Shown here: in pieces, positions 1 to 10,272 of the stretch
Layout of the letters: every line of letters begins with the position of its first letter
Position numbering within the stretch: position 1 is the stretch's first letter
Origin: Ectobius pallidus
Taxonomy: Eukaryota > Arthropoda > Insecta > Blattodea > Ectobiidae
NCBI GenBank assembly: GCA_964059195.1
Contig: CAXKWD010000007.1
Coordinates: forward strand, 61,256,705 to 61,320,704
DNA: 64,000 nt
Reading direction: 5' to 3'
Notes under the pieces: model-generated
What the model was told of the DNA's origin: nothing
What the model saw: the letters and a program-made list of their open reading frames with translations, nothing else
Database searches by the model: none
Made by a program: the position numbers and the translations under genes

Positions 1-3
1 GTG

Positions 4-887
4 CAGTGGCGGTTTCTCCTATGTGCTGCAGTGCTGCAGCACACAGCTTGTTTTCTGCTCGTCGTATAATGCTATTTTCAAACGCAATATTATATTTTCT
101 TTTGCGTAGATTTTGAACTTGGCGCATCCACGCGAGAATTTCTTAGCTGGTAGCTTGGGAGTCAAGAGTCGGTAATGTGAATATTATCTTTTCCGCCTCG
201 TGAATGCAGGTTGTGAACAGCGCAGCGTTCGTAGGGTGTGACGTCATGCTCGACCTTGGCTGCTGGGCGTATATGGGAGTTTTAACCTGCAAAATGCGCT
301 GCGGCAGCAGGCAGCCGAGTGGGATTCTGAGGGAGGTTCACGTCTCACCGGCGGGCGAGCTGTTAGTTATGTGAGAAGATCTTCCACCATCTGACGGTAG
401 GGGACCGTGATGTAGCGAGTAAGCAATGCTTTTCATCTTCACCGCCAAATTCGAATGTGTTAAATTCAGAAAAACCCGGATTCCACAACCCCGATTAAGT
501 ATTCTGTCGCAATGGGAACACTAAGCGACTTCCTCTACCTCGATCATTATAAATACTATTTTCTCGTCTCTTATTCCATTTCGGGGAACTCTCACGCGAT
601 TTTCCCTGCCCTAATTATTATTAATTATTAATATTATTATCATTATTATTATTGTTATTATTAATTTTTATTTTTATTTTTGATATTTTCTCTCGTCACA
701 CAACTCACACAACGTTCGACGAGACGAGAGAAATTAGCAAAAAAATAATCGCATGAGAGTTCCCAGAGATGGATTAAGAGACGAGCAGTTTAGATAGGCC
801 TACTAATAATTTTTAAAAATATTTTAAGTTTGCTGTATGAAATAGTATTTGCAGCACACTTTCGTTTTGAGCCACGAGCCGCTACTG
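4..887. mobile_element. hAT-like non-autonomous DNA transposon
   Basis: The ends form short inverted repeats: CAGTGGCGG at base 4 and CCGCTACTG ending at 887. The 8 bases after the right end are TGTAAGTG, and the three bases left of the element (GTG, 1-3) match the end of that octamer. This is what an 8-bp hAT target duplication would look like if cut by the window edge. No transposase reading frame is visible inside. The family call rests on the end sequence and duplication length. Confidence 0.6.
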
Positions 888-1290
888 TGTAAGTGGTGCA
901 TACGGATCGAGGAAAGAGTTTGAAAAAACGAAGCACCGCTTGCGCCGAGTTTTTTTTCAATTTCCAAGAAATTTATTTATATTAATTGAGATATTCAGTG
1001 AAAATATTATGTTTATACACTATTGAAGATGAATGTTATATTTCAGAAAGTGATTTGCATATGTTGGTTGTTATGGGGACCGAATATTTTTCCTGTTAAA
1101 GTTGCCACAAACTAGGGGGCCTGGGTTCCGGTTTTCCATAATGGCTTGTATTTATTGCTTTCTGTAATTTTTACCGCACGGAGATTTATTTTGTTTTCAT
1201 AGCAATCAGATTACATGCGGGAATGTCAAGTTACGATCCACGGCAACAATATTCGTAAGTACCACTAATTAGTTAAGTTGTGCCAAAAAA
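888..1290. repeat. Interspersed repeat, copy 1 (related to 37157-37640)
   Basis: This stretch shares long matches with 37157-37640, including TATATTAATTG followed by GATATT, a shared AAATATTATGT, CCGAATATTT, and GTCAAGTTACGA. It carries no convincing gene. The left boundary is hidden by the hAT-like element that inserted beside it. I cannot assign it to a named family. Confidence 0.55.
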
Positions 1291-3419
1291 TTTTTAATTA
1301 TTCTTGTATATCATGATTACTTTTTTTATTCACCATATGATGAAGAAATTTTATGAAATGTAATTAAAACTTGTTATAATGCACAAAGAAAAAATATCTT
1401 TCTCCTTTAGATTTATAACTAAATATGTAAATATTTTGTTTATTACTGTAAATAATTTTTAAAAAGTAATTTAGGTTCATGTTTGTTTGCTTTCTAAATA
1501 TTCTGTCAGAATTCTGTTATGAATTTACTGTGTAGAAAACAGATAATAGTATTTCATTAATATAACACAGTAGTTATAGAAAGTAAAGAACTTGGGTATA
1601 AATGTAGAAATATTTTCTTTCTAGTGCCATTAATATTTTAGAAATAATATTGGTTATGTTTTCTTGCTTCTAAATATCCCATATACTGGTACCGTACTTA
1701 TAATACATACTCCAGAATTATTACTGTCAATTTTTTTGTGTGGAAAACAAATACCAATAATAGCATTTGAATAGTGTAACATAAATCAAATCAACGTAAT
1801 ATCATCAATGTAGTGTCATCAAATCAACGTAATTTAAAACATGCTGGATTGTCAAAATAAGGTAATAAAGTATGAATGGTTTTCTTGTGATTATAACTAT
1901 AGTCCTAAATGTGTAAAGATTTTTTAATGTTATCCACTTTATAAAAAAAGTATCCATAACCTGGGTTCATACTTTTAGTTTTAGAATTGTATGACATATG
2001 TCAGAATTATGACTGGCAGGGGAATTGTTATTCTTCGTAGTGGGTTTTCACATGCTACTCATTCAAAATACTTTGTCCTCTTTGGTTCAGGTTAAAATAT
2101 CTACTTGCGTTGGTAATTCCAGTTCTAATATCGTGTTTTAATGTCACTAGTGGGTGTTATATTTTTGTATTTTTTTTATTTGGAGGAAAAATAAAAAAAA
2201 CAGCCAGAGCCAATTGCCAGTATACAAAATACAAAGCACTTCTTTATAATAAATATTTTTTAAAATGTCTAATTACAAGAACTACCAATGCCTGTAAGAA
2301 TAATCTAGTTTTCAGGTGTTTCAATTTTACGATTTGTTTTGTTTGCAATGAAATACTTTTAAAAATTATGTTTAAACAAAATACTCCTAATATTGTTATA
2401 AAAATTATAATAAATATGGAACAGATAGTAGTATTCAAATAATCTAATAGAGTAGGCCTAACAACAAATTTTTATGAAGTTAATAAATTAAGTAGTATTT
2501 ATTAAATACTGTTCATACTTTTTAAAGATTTTTTGGGGGGAATCATAGTTTGAAAGAGAGCAAATGGGCGAATTTCTTGCTGGGAAAACTATCTGATTCT
2601 AGTAACAGTACATAAGTAAATTTTATCCATGTGATGAAGGAATTGGAATCTTGACCTTCTGTTGTAAATAATGAGAATGCTGCTTCTTGGTTAGTTTTAT
2701 TTTATGTAAAAATGATTAAGATAATAAATAAATTCCGAGGATCTGAAAGTGTTGATACAGGAGATTTGAAGCAACTCATAGACTGTTAACTATTACCATC
2801 CATTTAATCTTCTTGATATTTCATAACCATAGTTTTCGTAGAGCACATATGTACACCTCTTTTTTACACAGAGGATCGCCACAACATGTTTTCTGGCATC
2901 TTGATTGATGTATAAATAGCTGGTTACATTATGTTCAGTGCACTACAGACAACACACTTTGACCTCATATGGCTCTGCTGCCACCTATCCGGAATCGCTG
3001 ACAATAAGGTTCCCATTAATGAAATATTATTATAATACCATCTTTTATGGGTGTTTTTGGGGCACACATTCATACCAAATAGTAAAAATATCAGGGAGGG
3101 CAACACCCATGATCCCATAGTCACTGACCGCCCCTGTTCCTTAGAAAAGATAGCCTATTTCAATTAAAAAATACCTGAGGTAAGGTGTAATGAAGATTCC
3201 TTTCTAAGTTGCATGTATTCCTTAATTCTTTGTACTGATGTCATCTCATTGGCTGCTTCTGTGAACTGTTTCATTCCATATTGCATTAAAACCACAACCA
3301 TCATTGACTGTGTTACAGCCAGTCCTGCCTTTCCCCCAAATGTTTCTAAAAGAATAAAAAAAAAAATTAATCATGAAACCACAGAATATTACATTGGTTG
3401 AACAATACATGAAACTATT
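1291..3419. other. AT-rich non-coding stretch
   Basis: AT-rich sequence. The open frames here (for example 2110-2442 and 2924-3124) show no domain, no typical composition and no splice context, so I do not call genes. It may be decayed repeat or intergenic DNA. Confidence 0.5.
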
Positions 3420-3560
3420 TTAGGAGAAAAAATCCTCTGACATGGAGATTTGAAGCCGTGACCTTAAACTTTATGTGCCAATGCTATTCTAACTGAGGTA
3501 GTCAGAGTTCAACTTACAGTGACAAATGGAATCTATCTCCTATGATTACCCTTAATTGTT
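3420..3560 (-). repeat. tRNA-derived SINE, copy 1
   Basis: Read on the minus strand, it contains an A-box-like CTCAGTTAG followed by AGCATTGGCAC and then a B-box-like GGCTTCAAATCTCC, in tRNA order and spacing. It resembles 3850-4030, including the segment between the boxes and the region after the B box. This copy is decayed at several box positions. Confidence 0.6.
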
Positions 3561-3697
3561 GAACTCAATGAGGAGGCCACAGAAGATAGTTCCGTGATAG
3601 TGATTTTATGAGATTTTATAAATTTTATCTTATTTTAATGGTGATGAAATACAGTTTTTATTTTAATTATTGGAGCTTCAAGCCAGCAAAAAATGCT

Positions 3698-3735
3698 CTG
3701 AAGATGGTGTAGAGACACCAAAAGGCCTAGGCGAC
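3698..3735 (+). ncRNA. Relic hammerhead-like motif
   Basis: CTGAAGA is followed by a short hairpin (GGTGT, loop, ACACC) and then AAAA where GAAA would be expected. The order matches the hammerhead-like segments carried by Penelope-type elements, but two core positions differ, so it should not be catalytic. The call depends on comparison with the better preserved copy at 4997-5041. Confidence 0.3.
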
Positions 3736-3849
3736 AGATCACAAAAAATATCTCTTAGTTGAGCAACTGGTATCTTTTTTATTTTATTTCAATGAAATAC
3801 ATTTATGTCATATTCTGTATAGTTATTGTGCAGTAGCATTTAAGATGTA

Positions 3850-4030
3850 GGTATATGTTCATGAAACCACAAAATTTTGCATCTATTGAACTTATGTGAG
3901 AATTGGAGAAAAATTTCTCTGGGATTTGAACCCATGACCTTTGACTTTACATGCCGATGCTCTTTGAGAATTTGACTCATGGCGCCAGATTGAATCTCTC
4001 TCCTACCCTAATACCCTTACTGTATGTTAA
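3850..4030 (-). repeat. tRNA-derived SINE, copy 2
   Basis: On the minus strand a B-box-like GGGTTCAAATCCC lies after AGAGCATCGGCATG, the order expected for a tRNA head. It matches the SINE at 3420-3560 and is the better preserved of the two. No tRNA cloverleaf is intact, so it is not a functional tRNA gene. Confidence 0.65.
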
Positions 4031-4927
4031 AGTGCACTTGCAAGTACATTAAAGACCATTCCTTTTAAAATCAATAACGTCAGTGTAATTCAAACCCCCT
4101 AGTAAATGCTTATAATAAAAGAAGACATAATTGCATCATGTTAACTTTTCACTGGGATAGTGTTATTGAATCATAAAAGAAGGGATTTTCCCTTCAAAAC
4201 TGGAATCTCTGCTAACACCATGTCATAAGTTTTTAATTGGTTGGACAGAAATGGTTATCCATTTTAAATTCTGCACTTCTCTGTATAGCTATCTCCCAGA
4301 GCAATATTTTAGAGCATGGATCGACCTCTTGACAGATTTTAAACATCCGGGTTTTATTTTGAGTGTTTAAAGAAAGTAAAAAAAGAAAAAAGTTTCATTC
4401 AGTAAATGTTTCTTGAGTATTTTCTAAGTGTCCAGTTTCTTTGTTATACATTCCTCACTAGCTGAACAATTTGAAACTGAAATCTGTTAAACTACTGGCA
4501 ACAGTATTCCGTAGAGATGTGGTAAAAATGATCTCGACTTCTTTATAGCAATGCACCATCAATTGCAAGTAGCCTATGTTGTGCAGAAAGTGCAGTTCTG
4601 TTTTAATCTAGAATAATTTAATAAAATTAAAACTACTTATTAGTTTCATAATGAATTGGAGCAAAAGATCTGTTTTACAGTTTTCAAAGAAAATAATGTA
4701 TGCATTGACTATGTAAGGTGAGTGTATCGGTTCCAAAGAAAAGCAACGCCAAGAGACACTTCAATACATCCACAGCTCTTTTAAAGTAGAAAAATATGAG
4801 TCTATGATTTGAACACCAATTATACAAAATGTGATATATTCATTCTTGTGTCCGACTTTAGCATTGTGTAACAAATAGTTGAATAAAAAACACTTTCTTT
4901 AACACACTTTATTTACCTTAGTAAACT

Positions 4928-4972
4928 TCTGGATGGCCGTTTCGCAGGTGGTGTTCCTGCATCATCAGCAGA
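4928..4972 (-). ncRNA. Hammerhead-ribozyme-like motif, inverted copy
   Basis: This is the opposite arm of the hairpin, with the same core on the minus strand: stem I TCTG/CAGA, CTGATGA, the same stem II, GAAA and the same minimal stem III. The cleavage triplet reads ATC instead of GTC, which still fits the NUH rule. A transcript across both arms would fold into one long hairpin that competes with the ribozyme folds. Confidence 0.55.
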
Positions 4973-4996
4973 GTGCCAGAGTGCCAGAGTTGGCAC

Positions 4997-5041
4997 TCTG
5001 CTGATGATGCAGGAACACCACCTGCGAAACGGCCGTCCAGA
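4997..5041 (+). ncRNA. Hammerhead-ribozyme-like motif (type I arrangement)
   Basis: TCTG (4997-5000) can pair with CAGA (5038-5041) as stem I. CTGATGA is at 5001-5007, stem II pairs GCAGG (5009-5013) with CCTGC (5021-5025), GAAA is at 5026-5029, and CGGCCG forms a minimal stem III before GTC (5035-5037), the expected cleavage site. One deviation is an extra base (T5008) between the core and stem II. A palindromic minimal stem III is typical of hammerheads that work as dimers. Activity is not proven. Confidence 0.6.
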
Positions 5042-5462
5042 AGTTTACTAAGGTAAATAAAGTGCGTTAAAGAAAGTGTTTTTTATTCAACTATGTGATA
5101 TATTCTTTGTGGCCCGAGTTATCAACAAAAACTTCTTGGCTTCCATGCATCTGCCATGTCACATTCAAGAAATCTACCAACATTTTGACTATCTTGCCAT
5201 GGTCTTTATGCCGCTCCACTTGGATAGTCCCCTGTACACAGAGTGATCCATTGTGAACAAAAATTGATCAATTTAGTTGTGATATTCCCATTTGTCTTTT
5301 GTTTGTATTTGATAGTTCCTTATGTAATCAGTAAAATGCATTGGCATTCAATTAAACAGTTGATGTTCATTTGACATAAAAAATAATCATGTATCTTGAA
5401 TACTGTATCGTAAATACTGTATTTTTCATTAAAATGGCCAATCCTATATTTATAGGAATTGT

Positions 5463-5680
5463 TAACCATTGTATGGAAGTTTACACAGTGAAGCTATATT
5501 ATAATTTTATAATATTGAGTTGGGTTTAGCACTATACTTCACTTGTTTTATAAATACCTGAACTAGTTTCGAAGACCCTCGTCATTCATAGTCATCAGGT
5601 TAACACCAGTCTTCGAAACTAGTTCAGGTATTTAAAAAACAAGTGAAGTATAGTGCTAAACCCAACTCAATATTATAAAA
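5463..5680. mobile_element. Second hairpin insertion with 13-bp target duplication
   Basis: A 13-bp direct repeat, TTATAGGAATTGT, flanks it (5450-5462 and 5681-5693). Inside are about 34 unique bases and then inverted arms of roughly 80 bp, one carrying TCTTCGAAACTAGTTCAGG and the other its complement. On the minus strand of the loop, CTGATGA is followed later by GAAAC, a decayed hammerhead-like order. It has the same architecture as 4842-5092, but the arm sequence is different. Confidence 0.6.
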
Positions 5681-5693
5681 TTATAGGAATTGT

Positions 5694-6979
5694 GTTTCTC
5701 CTAGCCAGCCAATCAGAGAATATTTCTCATTCTCTATAGTGATTGTTTCAAGTCATATGTAAAAATCGGTCCCTTTCAAGGCCAGTCAGTTTCATTTGAA
5801 TGCATATGTCATTCCATACCCTGGGTATTTTAAGTTTGATGTGGCACATAACCTGAAAGTCAAGAAGATTTTATTACCAATTACATAAAATTTGAAATGT
5901 TTAGAGTTTGATGTTTATGATGATTATTCGACTCATATGCCGCATGCTTGATATTGACTAATAACGTTTAGCAATTTCTCGGATATAGACCAATCACGAT
6001 CGTTTATCTTAAAAAATGCTTGCTGTTAACATGAGGAAGGGATATTACCTGATAAAATGCTCAGTTCGTTACTGGACATGCAAGCATCAATGTGCCGTGA
6101 TTATTATGTCACATTTTGCCATTAAGCAGCATGAAAACAGATTATTTTGCACAACATAACTTGTTTGGAAATTGAAAATAATATAAATGTAGCCTATATT
6201 GGTTAAAACACATTTTTGATACGGTGCAAGCCAGTTCATATGCTTTTATTCTGTTCTGCTGTTAACTTACCTGAATTAAGTTAACTATGTCTTATATACA
6301 CAGTTGGTAGCACTGGTTACAACGTGGTAACTCAAATCGATTCATGGATGGTTGATTCATAGTATGCCGTGAACTTGCAGCTGTTAGTTTTGTTTTTATA
6401 TAACAAAGCACGAAAGTAATTATCATTTGTATAATTCGTTACATTTTTATTCATGGAATAGTCTTAACAAATCCAACTCGAGTTGATGAGTTTCATCAGA
6501 TAAATTTTATCTATCGATAAACTCATAAACTCTTGTGGGATTACCTATGATAATTCTGATGTTCATGCCAATTTCAAATATTTTTTTTCTGAAAGGTGGA
6601 AATTAATGTTTTTGTTACATTTAAAAAGAAAGCTACATATTTAAAGAAAGCTCTATGCCTGGCAAAGAGTACATCATCTAGACTAATGTAAAAGATAACA
6701 CATGAGCTATTCTTCACCAAGTCTCCTGCTACCAAACACACGCAGTATCAGACACTATTCAACAAAGACCATGAAAAGAAATCATGTATATATGGAATGA
6801 CTTCTTTGCAACAGACGCCATGACAATAGCAAAATGGACAAACACAGGATATGAACTGCGCCATACTGTGACTAACTTTGCTGTCTACAGGTTCTATTAA
6901 CCTAAAGAAGACTGATGATGTTATTATAGATACCACACAAACGCATGCAACAAGAGAAAAGTGCCATTGACTGAACTGT
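5694..6979. other. No gene recognised
   Basis: AT-rich sequence without a convincing reading frame or repeat boundary. The last 300 bases may already belong to the RT remnant that starts near 6980. Confidence 0.45.
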
Positions 6980-7730
6980 GTTGTGAAAAGTGAAAGCCTT
7001 CAGCACAAAACAAATGAAACAAATAGGTGTCTTCAAAATTGGTTAGCTAACAACAAAATTTTTCTAATCCTCGATAAAACACTCTTTATGCATTTCAACA
7101 AAGATCAAAAGCAGGAGCAACCATTACAAATTAGTCTCCAAAACAAAATGATAAAAGACGTTGTGCACACAAAATTTCTCTGGATAGAGTCATATCTAAG
7201 CTGGAATATCCACATAATGGAATTAATAAAAAAAGTTTAACAATAATGGTGTTTGCTTTCCCAGTGCTTAACGAAACCACTTCATTAGAAATACCATACT
7301 GAAAATAGCATATTTTGGATATGTTCAGTCAGTTCTATCATATGCAATACCCTTCTGGGGTTCCACTTGAAAGATCACTTACATATATAAAATACAGAAG
7401 AAAATAGTCAAATTAATTTAAAAAGTTCCCCTTCATTCACTTAGCAGATTACAAATACTGCCAGTTTCATGCCTGTACATCTCAGAAACAGTTAACTTTG
7501 TTGATGATCATATAAATTACTTCAAAAGAAACTCTGATTATCACCCTTATGACACTAGATCTTCACATCAAATACAACTCAACACTCATAGAATCACCAA
7601 GAACCTACAAAGCATTTCCCACAAGGGTGTTGTTCCATATAACAAACTTCTGGAAAATGTAAAAAAGTTAACAGGAAAATCTTTCAAGAATAAAGTTAAA
7701 AAACTATTGATGGAATACATGCCACTTAAT
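6980..7730 (+). pseudogene. Jockey/CR1-type reverse transcriptase remnant, C-terminal part
   Basis: The reading frame at 6983-7240 resembles the region after the YADD box of Jockey/CR1-type reverse transcriptases: an LxxWLxxNKxxLxxDKTxxMHF segment, then FLWIESYLSWNIHI, where related elements have a FLGIxxDxxLxWxxHI motif. Further frames to 7730 continue the family's C-terminal tail (for example FGYVQSVLSYAIPFWGST, and LPVSCLYISETVNFV). Several frameshifts break it. A hAT element (7731-9330) splits it, and the last codons resume at 9331 or just after. The 5' two thirds of the element are missing. Confidence 0.65.
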
Positions 7731-9330
7731 CATGGGCATATGGTATGGGGGAGGGGGGTTCAGGGGGTTGAAACCCCTTCCAAATTAACTGCAATATTTT
7801 GAAGATTATAAATCATGTAATGAAAAAAAAAAACACTGGTTCGGTTGTTATATATTTTACAATTTCATACATATCAAAGCATTATTTAAGATTTATCGTA
7901 ATTTATTTAAGATTCAAATTTCAAAAGCTCGCAGTGTTGATAGTTGATAGTTCAGGTTAATAATAGTTATGTGTTACTAGTAAACAAAAATCCCTTTGGA
8001 ATCTCTCAAATGATTCGGTGGCCTGGTTATCTAGGTGGTGTGATCGTTTGGATGTCAGAATTTCATTGGATTTCAACTTAATTCCTGCAAAGTTTGAATA
8101 TATAACTTATAAAAACCTATACTGGAATGGATTTACAAAATTACTACATTTACAGTCAACTTGTTGATAAAGACACTGGTACTTGTGTAACCTCACAACA
8201 AATCTGGCTAGAACTTATAAATCTGATAGTGTTTCCAATACTCATAGTTCACATCTTGGATCTCGATATTACCTGATTTCAGTAAAGCCCTAGTGATCGG
8301 AATAAACAGTTCATGTGATTCTAGCCCATAGCATGTAGAAGGTATGTTTTTAAAGTCAATGATTAATTCTATCGATGCCATCATACTTCCATCAGCTTGA
8401 TTGTAAAGTTATTGGTTAAGCATCAGGCTGTATTTAAACTCACTGGTGTTAGTGTGTTGAAAGTCATCGATTGCCATCAGACTCATTGAACTTTATGAAT
8501 GATGCTTCATAGATGACAAACATGGCGGAGCAATGGACAAATGCCACTAGCATAAATACATGCACAATTGTATTTATTCATTCATAAGTAAATTGAGTTT
8601 ACTTTCGTGCAAAAACTATGAACTGCTCTTAGCCAGAGTATGAGTCTTATAAAAATGAAAGTGATGAGTTGATATCATTTCAAGATGAGAAAAAAAATCC
8701 ACATAAAAAAATTATTACTTAATGTTGATTTCCAAATATCTCGAGTAACTGCCCTTCAAGTTATTCAGAGGTGCCCATTGAGGTTAGGTCTGTATTTCAA
8801 TATACAAAATGTACTATGGATTTTAGTATGCTCAAAACATGATTTATATGAATTGTAGCACTCAGTTATTAGTTTCTTGCCCATGATATATTATAATTTC
8901 CACTTCTTGTAAATCCATGATGCAATAATTATTATGGAACTCGAAATCCATCAACCTGTTTTTAAACAACAGTAATCACAAGCTCATCACAAAATTATCA
9001 TGATGTAATCAGCAATAATGAGACTTTTCCCCCTGTGGATTTTTAGATAACTTTAAAAATGTGTCCTGTACACCAAACGTGCCCTATACACTATAAGAAA
9101 GTTTTTATTTATATTTTACTTTAAACTAAAAATGGGCAGAAATCTGGAAGAAAAAAAAAAAAGGTTTCAAAGAATGTGCTGCTCATTAATTTATTATACT
9201 GTATTAATGATCACAACACAACTGTATAGTAATTAAAACAAAGTATTAAGTCACAATGTGCGCAAGAACATGGAGCTGAGATGACTTTACATTGAACCCC
9301 TCCTGAACAAAATCTCACCGTACGCCCATG
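7731..9330. mobile_element. hAT-type DNA transposon, non-autonomous
   Basis: An 8-bp target duplication, CACTTAAT (7723-7730 and 9331-9338), flanks the element. Its ends are CATGGGCATA and the complement of CATGGGCGTA, followed on both sides by a TTCAGG-rich segment. Removing the element and one duplication restores the interrupted RT remnant frame, which supports the boundaries. No transposase frame is recognisable in the 1.6 kb inside. Confidence 0.8.
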
Positions 9331-9488
9331 CACTTAATGCAAATGAGTTTCTGAGTTTGAATCTTACAGACAGCTGAAGTGTTCCCTTTATTCATTTCAT
9401 TACATTACATTCATTTCATTACATATTTCATTACATGTCATTATATTCTGTTTCAAATTATTTTATGACTTAAAATAATTTTTGTCAG
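9331..9488 (+). pseudogene. 3' end of the split RT remnant
   Basis: After the hAT target duplication, sequence continues the end of the RT remnant at 6980-7730, then runs into a run of TTCATTTCATTACA-like short repeats that may be the tail. The RTE-like element inserted just after it, at 9501. Confidence 0.45.
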
Positions 9489-9765
9489 TTCATATTTCAT
9501 AACAGAGGATCAGGCAGTGAACAAATCAGTTTGCAATTTTGGAGAGAAGCATCAAGCGTGAGGTGAGCAGGCCTACCAATTCACCCAAGACATCACACTT
9601 CAAGGAACGAGAGAGAGAGAAAACAAGAGTACGACCACCAGCGACATCTGCACACACCAAGTGGAAACATTAGACTGGGCAGAACTTAAGCTACGACAAA
9701 TAAGCTATGACAATTAATAACGTCATCTGTAAGCCAAACAAACAACAAGAAATCCAACAGTTAAA

Positions 9766-10272
9766 ATGACGAATAAAAAATCAAATACCAAGAGAAACAG
9801 TAACAAACCAAGTAGATATCGAACAGAACCTAGCGATGAAGAACCTGAGACTACAAATGAAGGGGAAGTAAAAAACATGTTCTTGGACATTCTCTCTGAA
9901 CTGAAAGAAATGAAAGAACAAAATGCAAACTTCAGAAAGGAAACTAGAAAGGACATAGCAGACCTGAAGGGTGAAATCAGAAGCTACGATAAAAAGATGG
10001 AGGAAAGATGCACGGCGGTAGAAGACAAACTGAACAATGTCGACAATGCAACAAGCGAAAAAATGAAAGAACTGGAGGAAACGATCAAATCATTACAAGA
10101 AGCAGAAGAGTACAGACAACGCAGAGAGAGACAAAACAACGTCATCATTAAGAGCAATAAGGATATAAAACCGACACTAGAGAGAAGGGTTAAAGAAATC
10201 CTAAGAAACATAGAAGTAAAAGAAGAGTTCACCAAAGCAACCTACATTGGTAATGATAACACCGGGAAATGA
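9766..10272 (+). CDS. ORF1-like coiled-coil protein region of the RTE-like element
   Basis: The frame gives 168 residues, very rich in Lys, Glu and Asn. Residues 1-40 are basic and polar. Residues about 45-125 show a heptad-like pattern consistent with a coiled coil, as in the ORF1 proteins of many non-LTR elements, which bind element RNA as trimers. It ends at TGA (10270-10272). The next ATG follows at once in the same frame, so ORF1 and the endonuclease frame may once have been one reading frame, broken by a CGA to TGA change. That is an inference. No zinc knuckle is visible. Confidence 0.6.
   Translation: MTNKKSNTKRNSNKPSRYRTEPSDEEPETTNEGEVKNMFLDILSELKEMKEQNANFRKETRKDIADLKGEIRSYDKKMEERCTAVEDKLNNVDNATSEKMKELEETIKSLQEAEEYRQRRERQNNVIIKSNKDIKPTLERRVKEILRNIEVKEEFTKATYIGNDNTGK

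Larger units (their letters stand above)
4842..5092. mobile_element. Hairpin insertion, probably Penelope-derived, with 13-bp target duplication
   Basis: A 13-bp direct repeat, ATGTGATATATTC, flanks the insertion (4829-4841 and 5093-5105). The insert has about 34 unique bases and then two nearly perfect inverted arms of about 105 bp (4876-4980 and 4985-5092). Each arm carries a hammerhead-ribozyme-like core. Penelope-like elements are known to carry hammerhead motifs in their terminal repeats and to make target duplications of variable length. Inverted terminal repeats with a short tail are consistent with a partial Penelope insertion. No coding sequence is present. Confidence 0.65.

Noticed and set aside
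2110..2442. Open frame of 110 residues
   Set aside because: Composition reflects AT-rich DNA; no domain, start context or splice signal.
3850..4030. Functional tRNA genes at the SINE heads (also 23205 and 39530)
   Set aside because: The A and B box words are present but the cloverleaf stems do not close and a repeat body follows.
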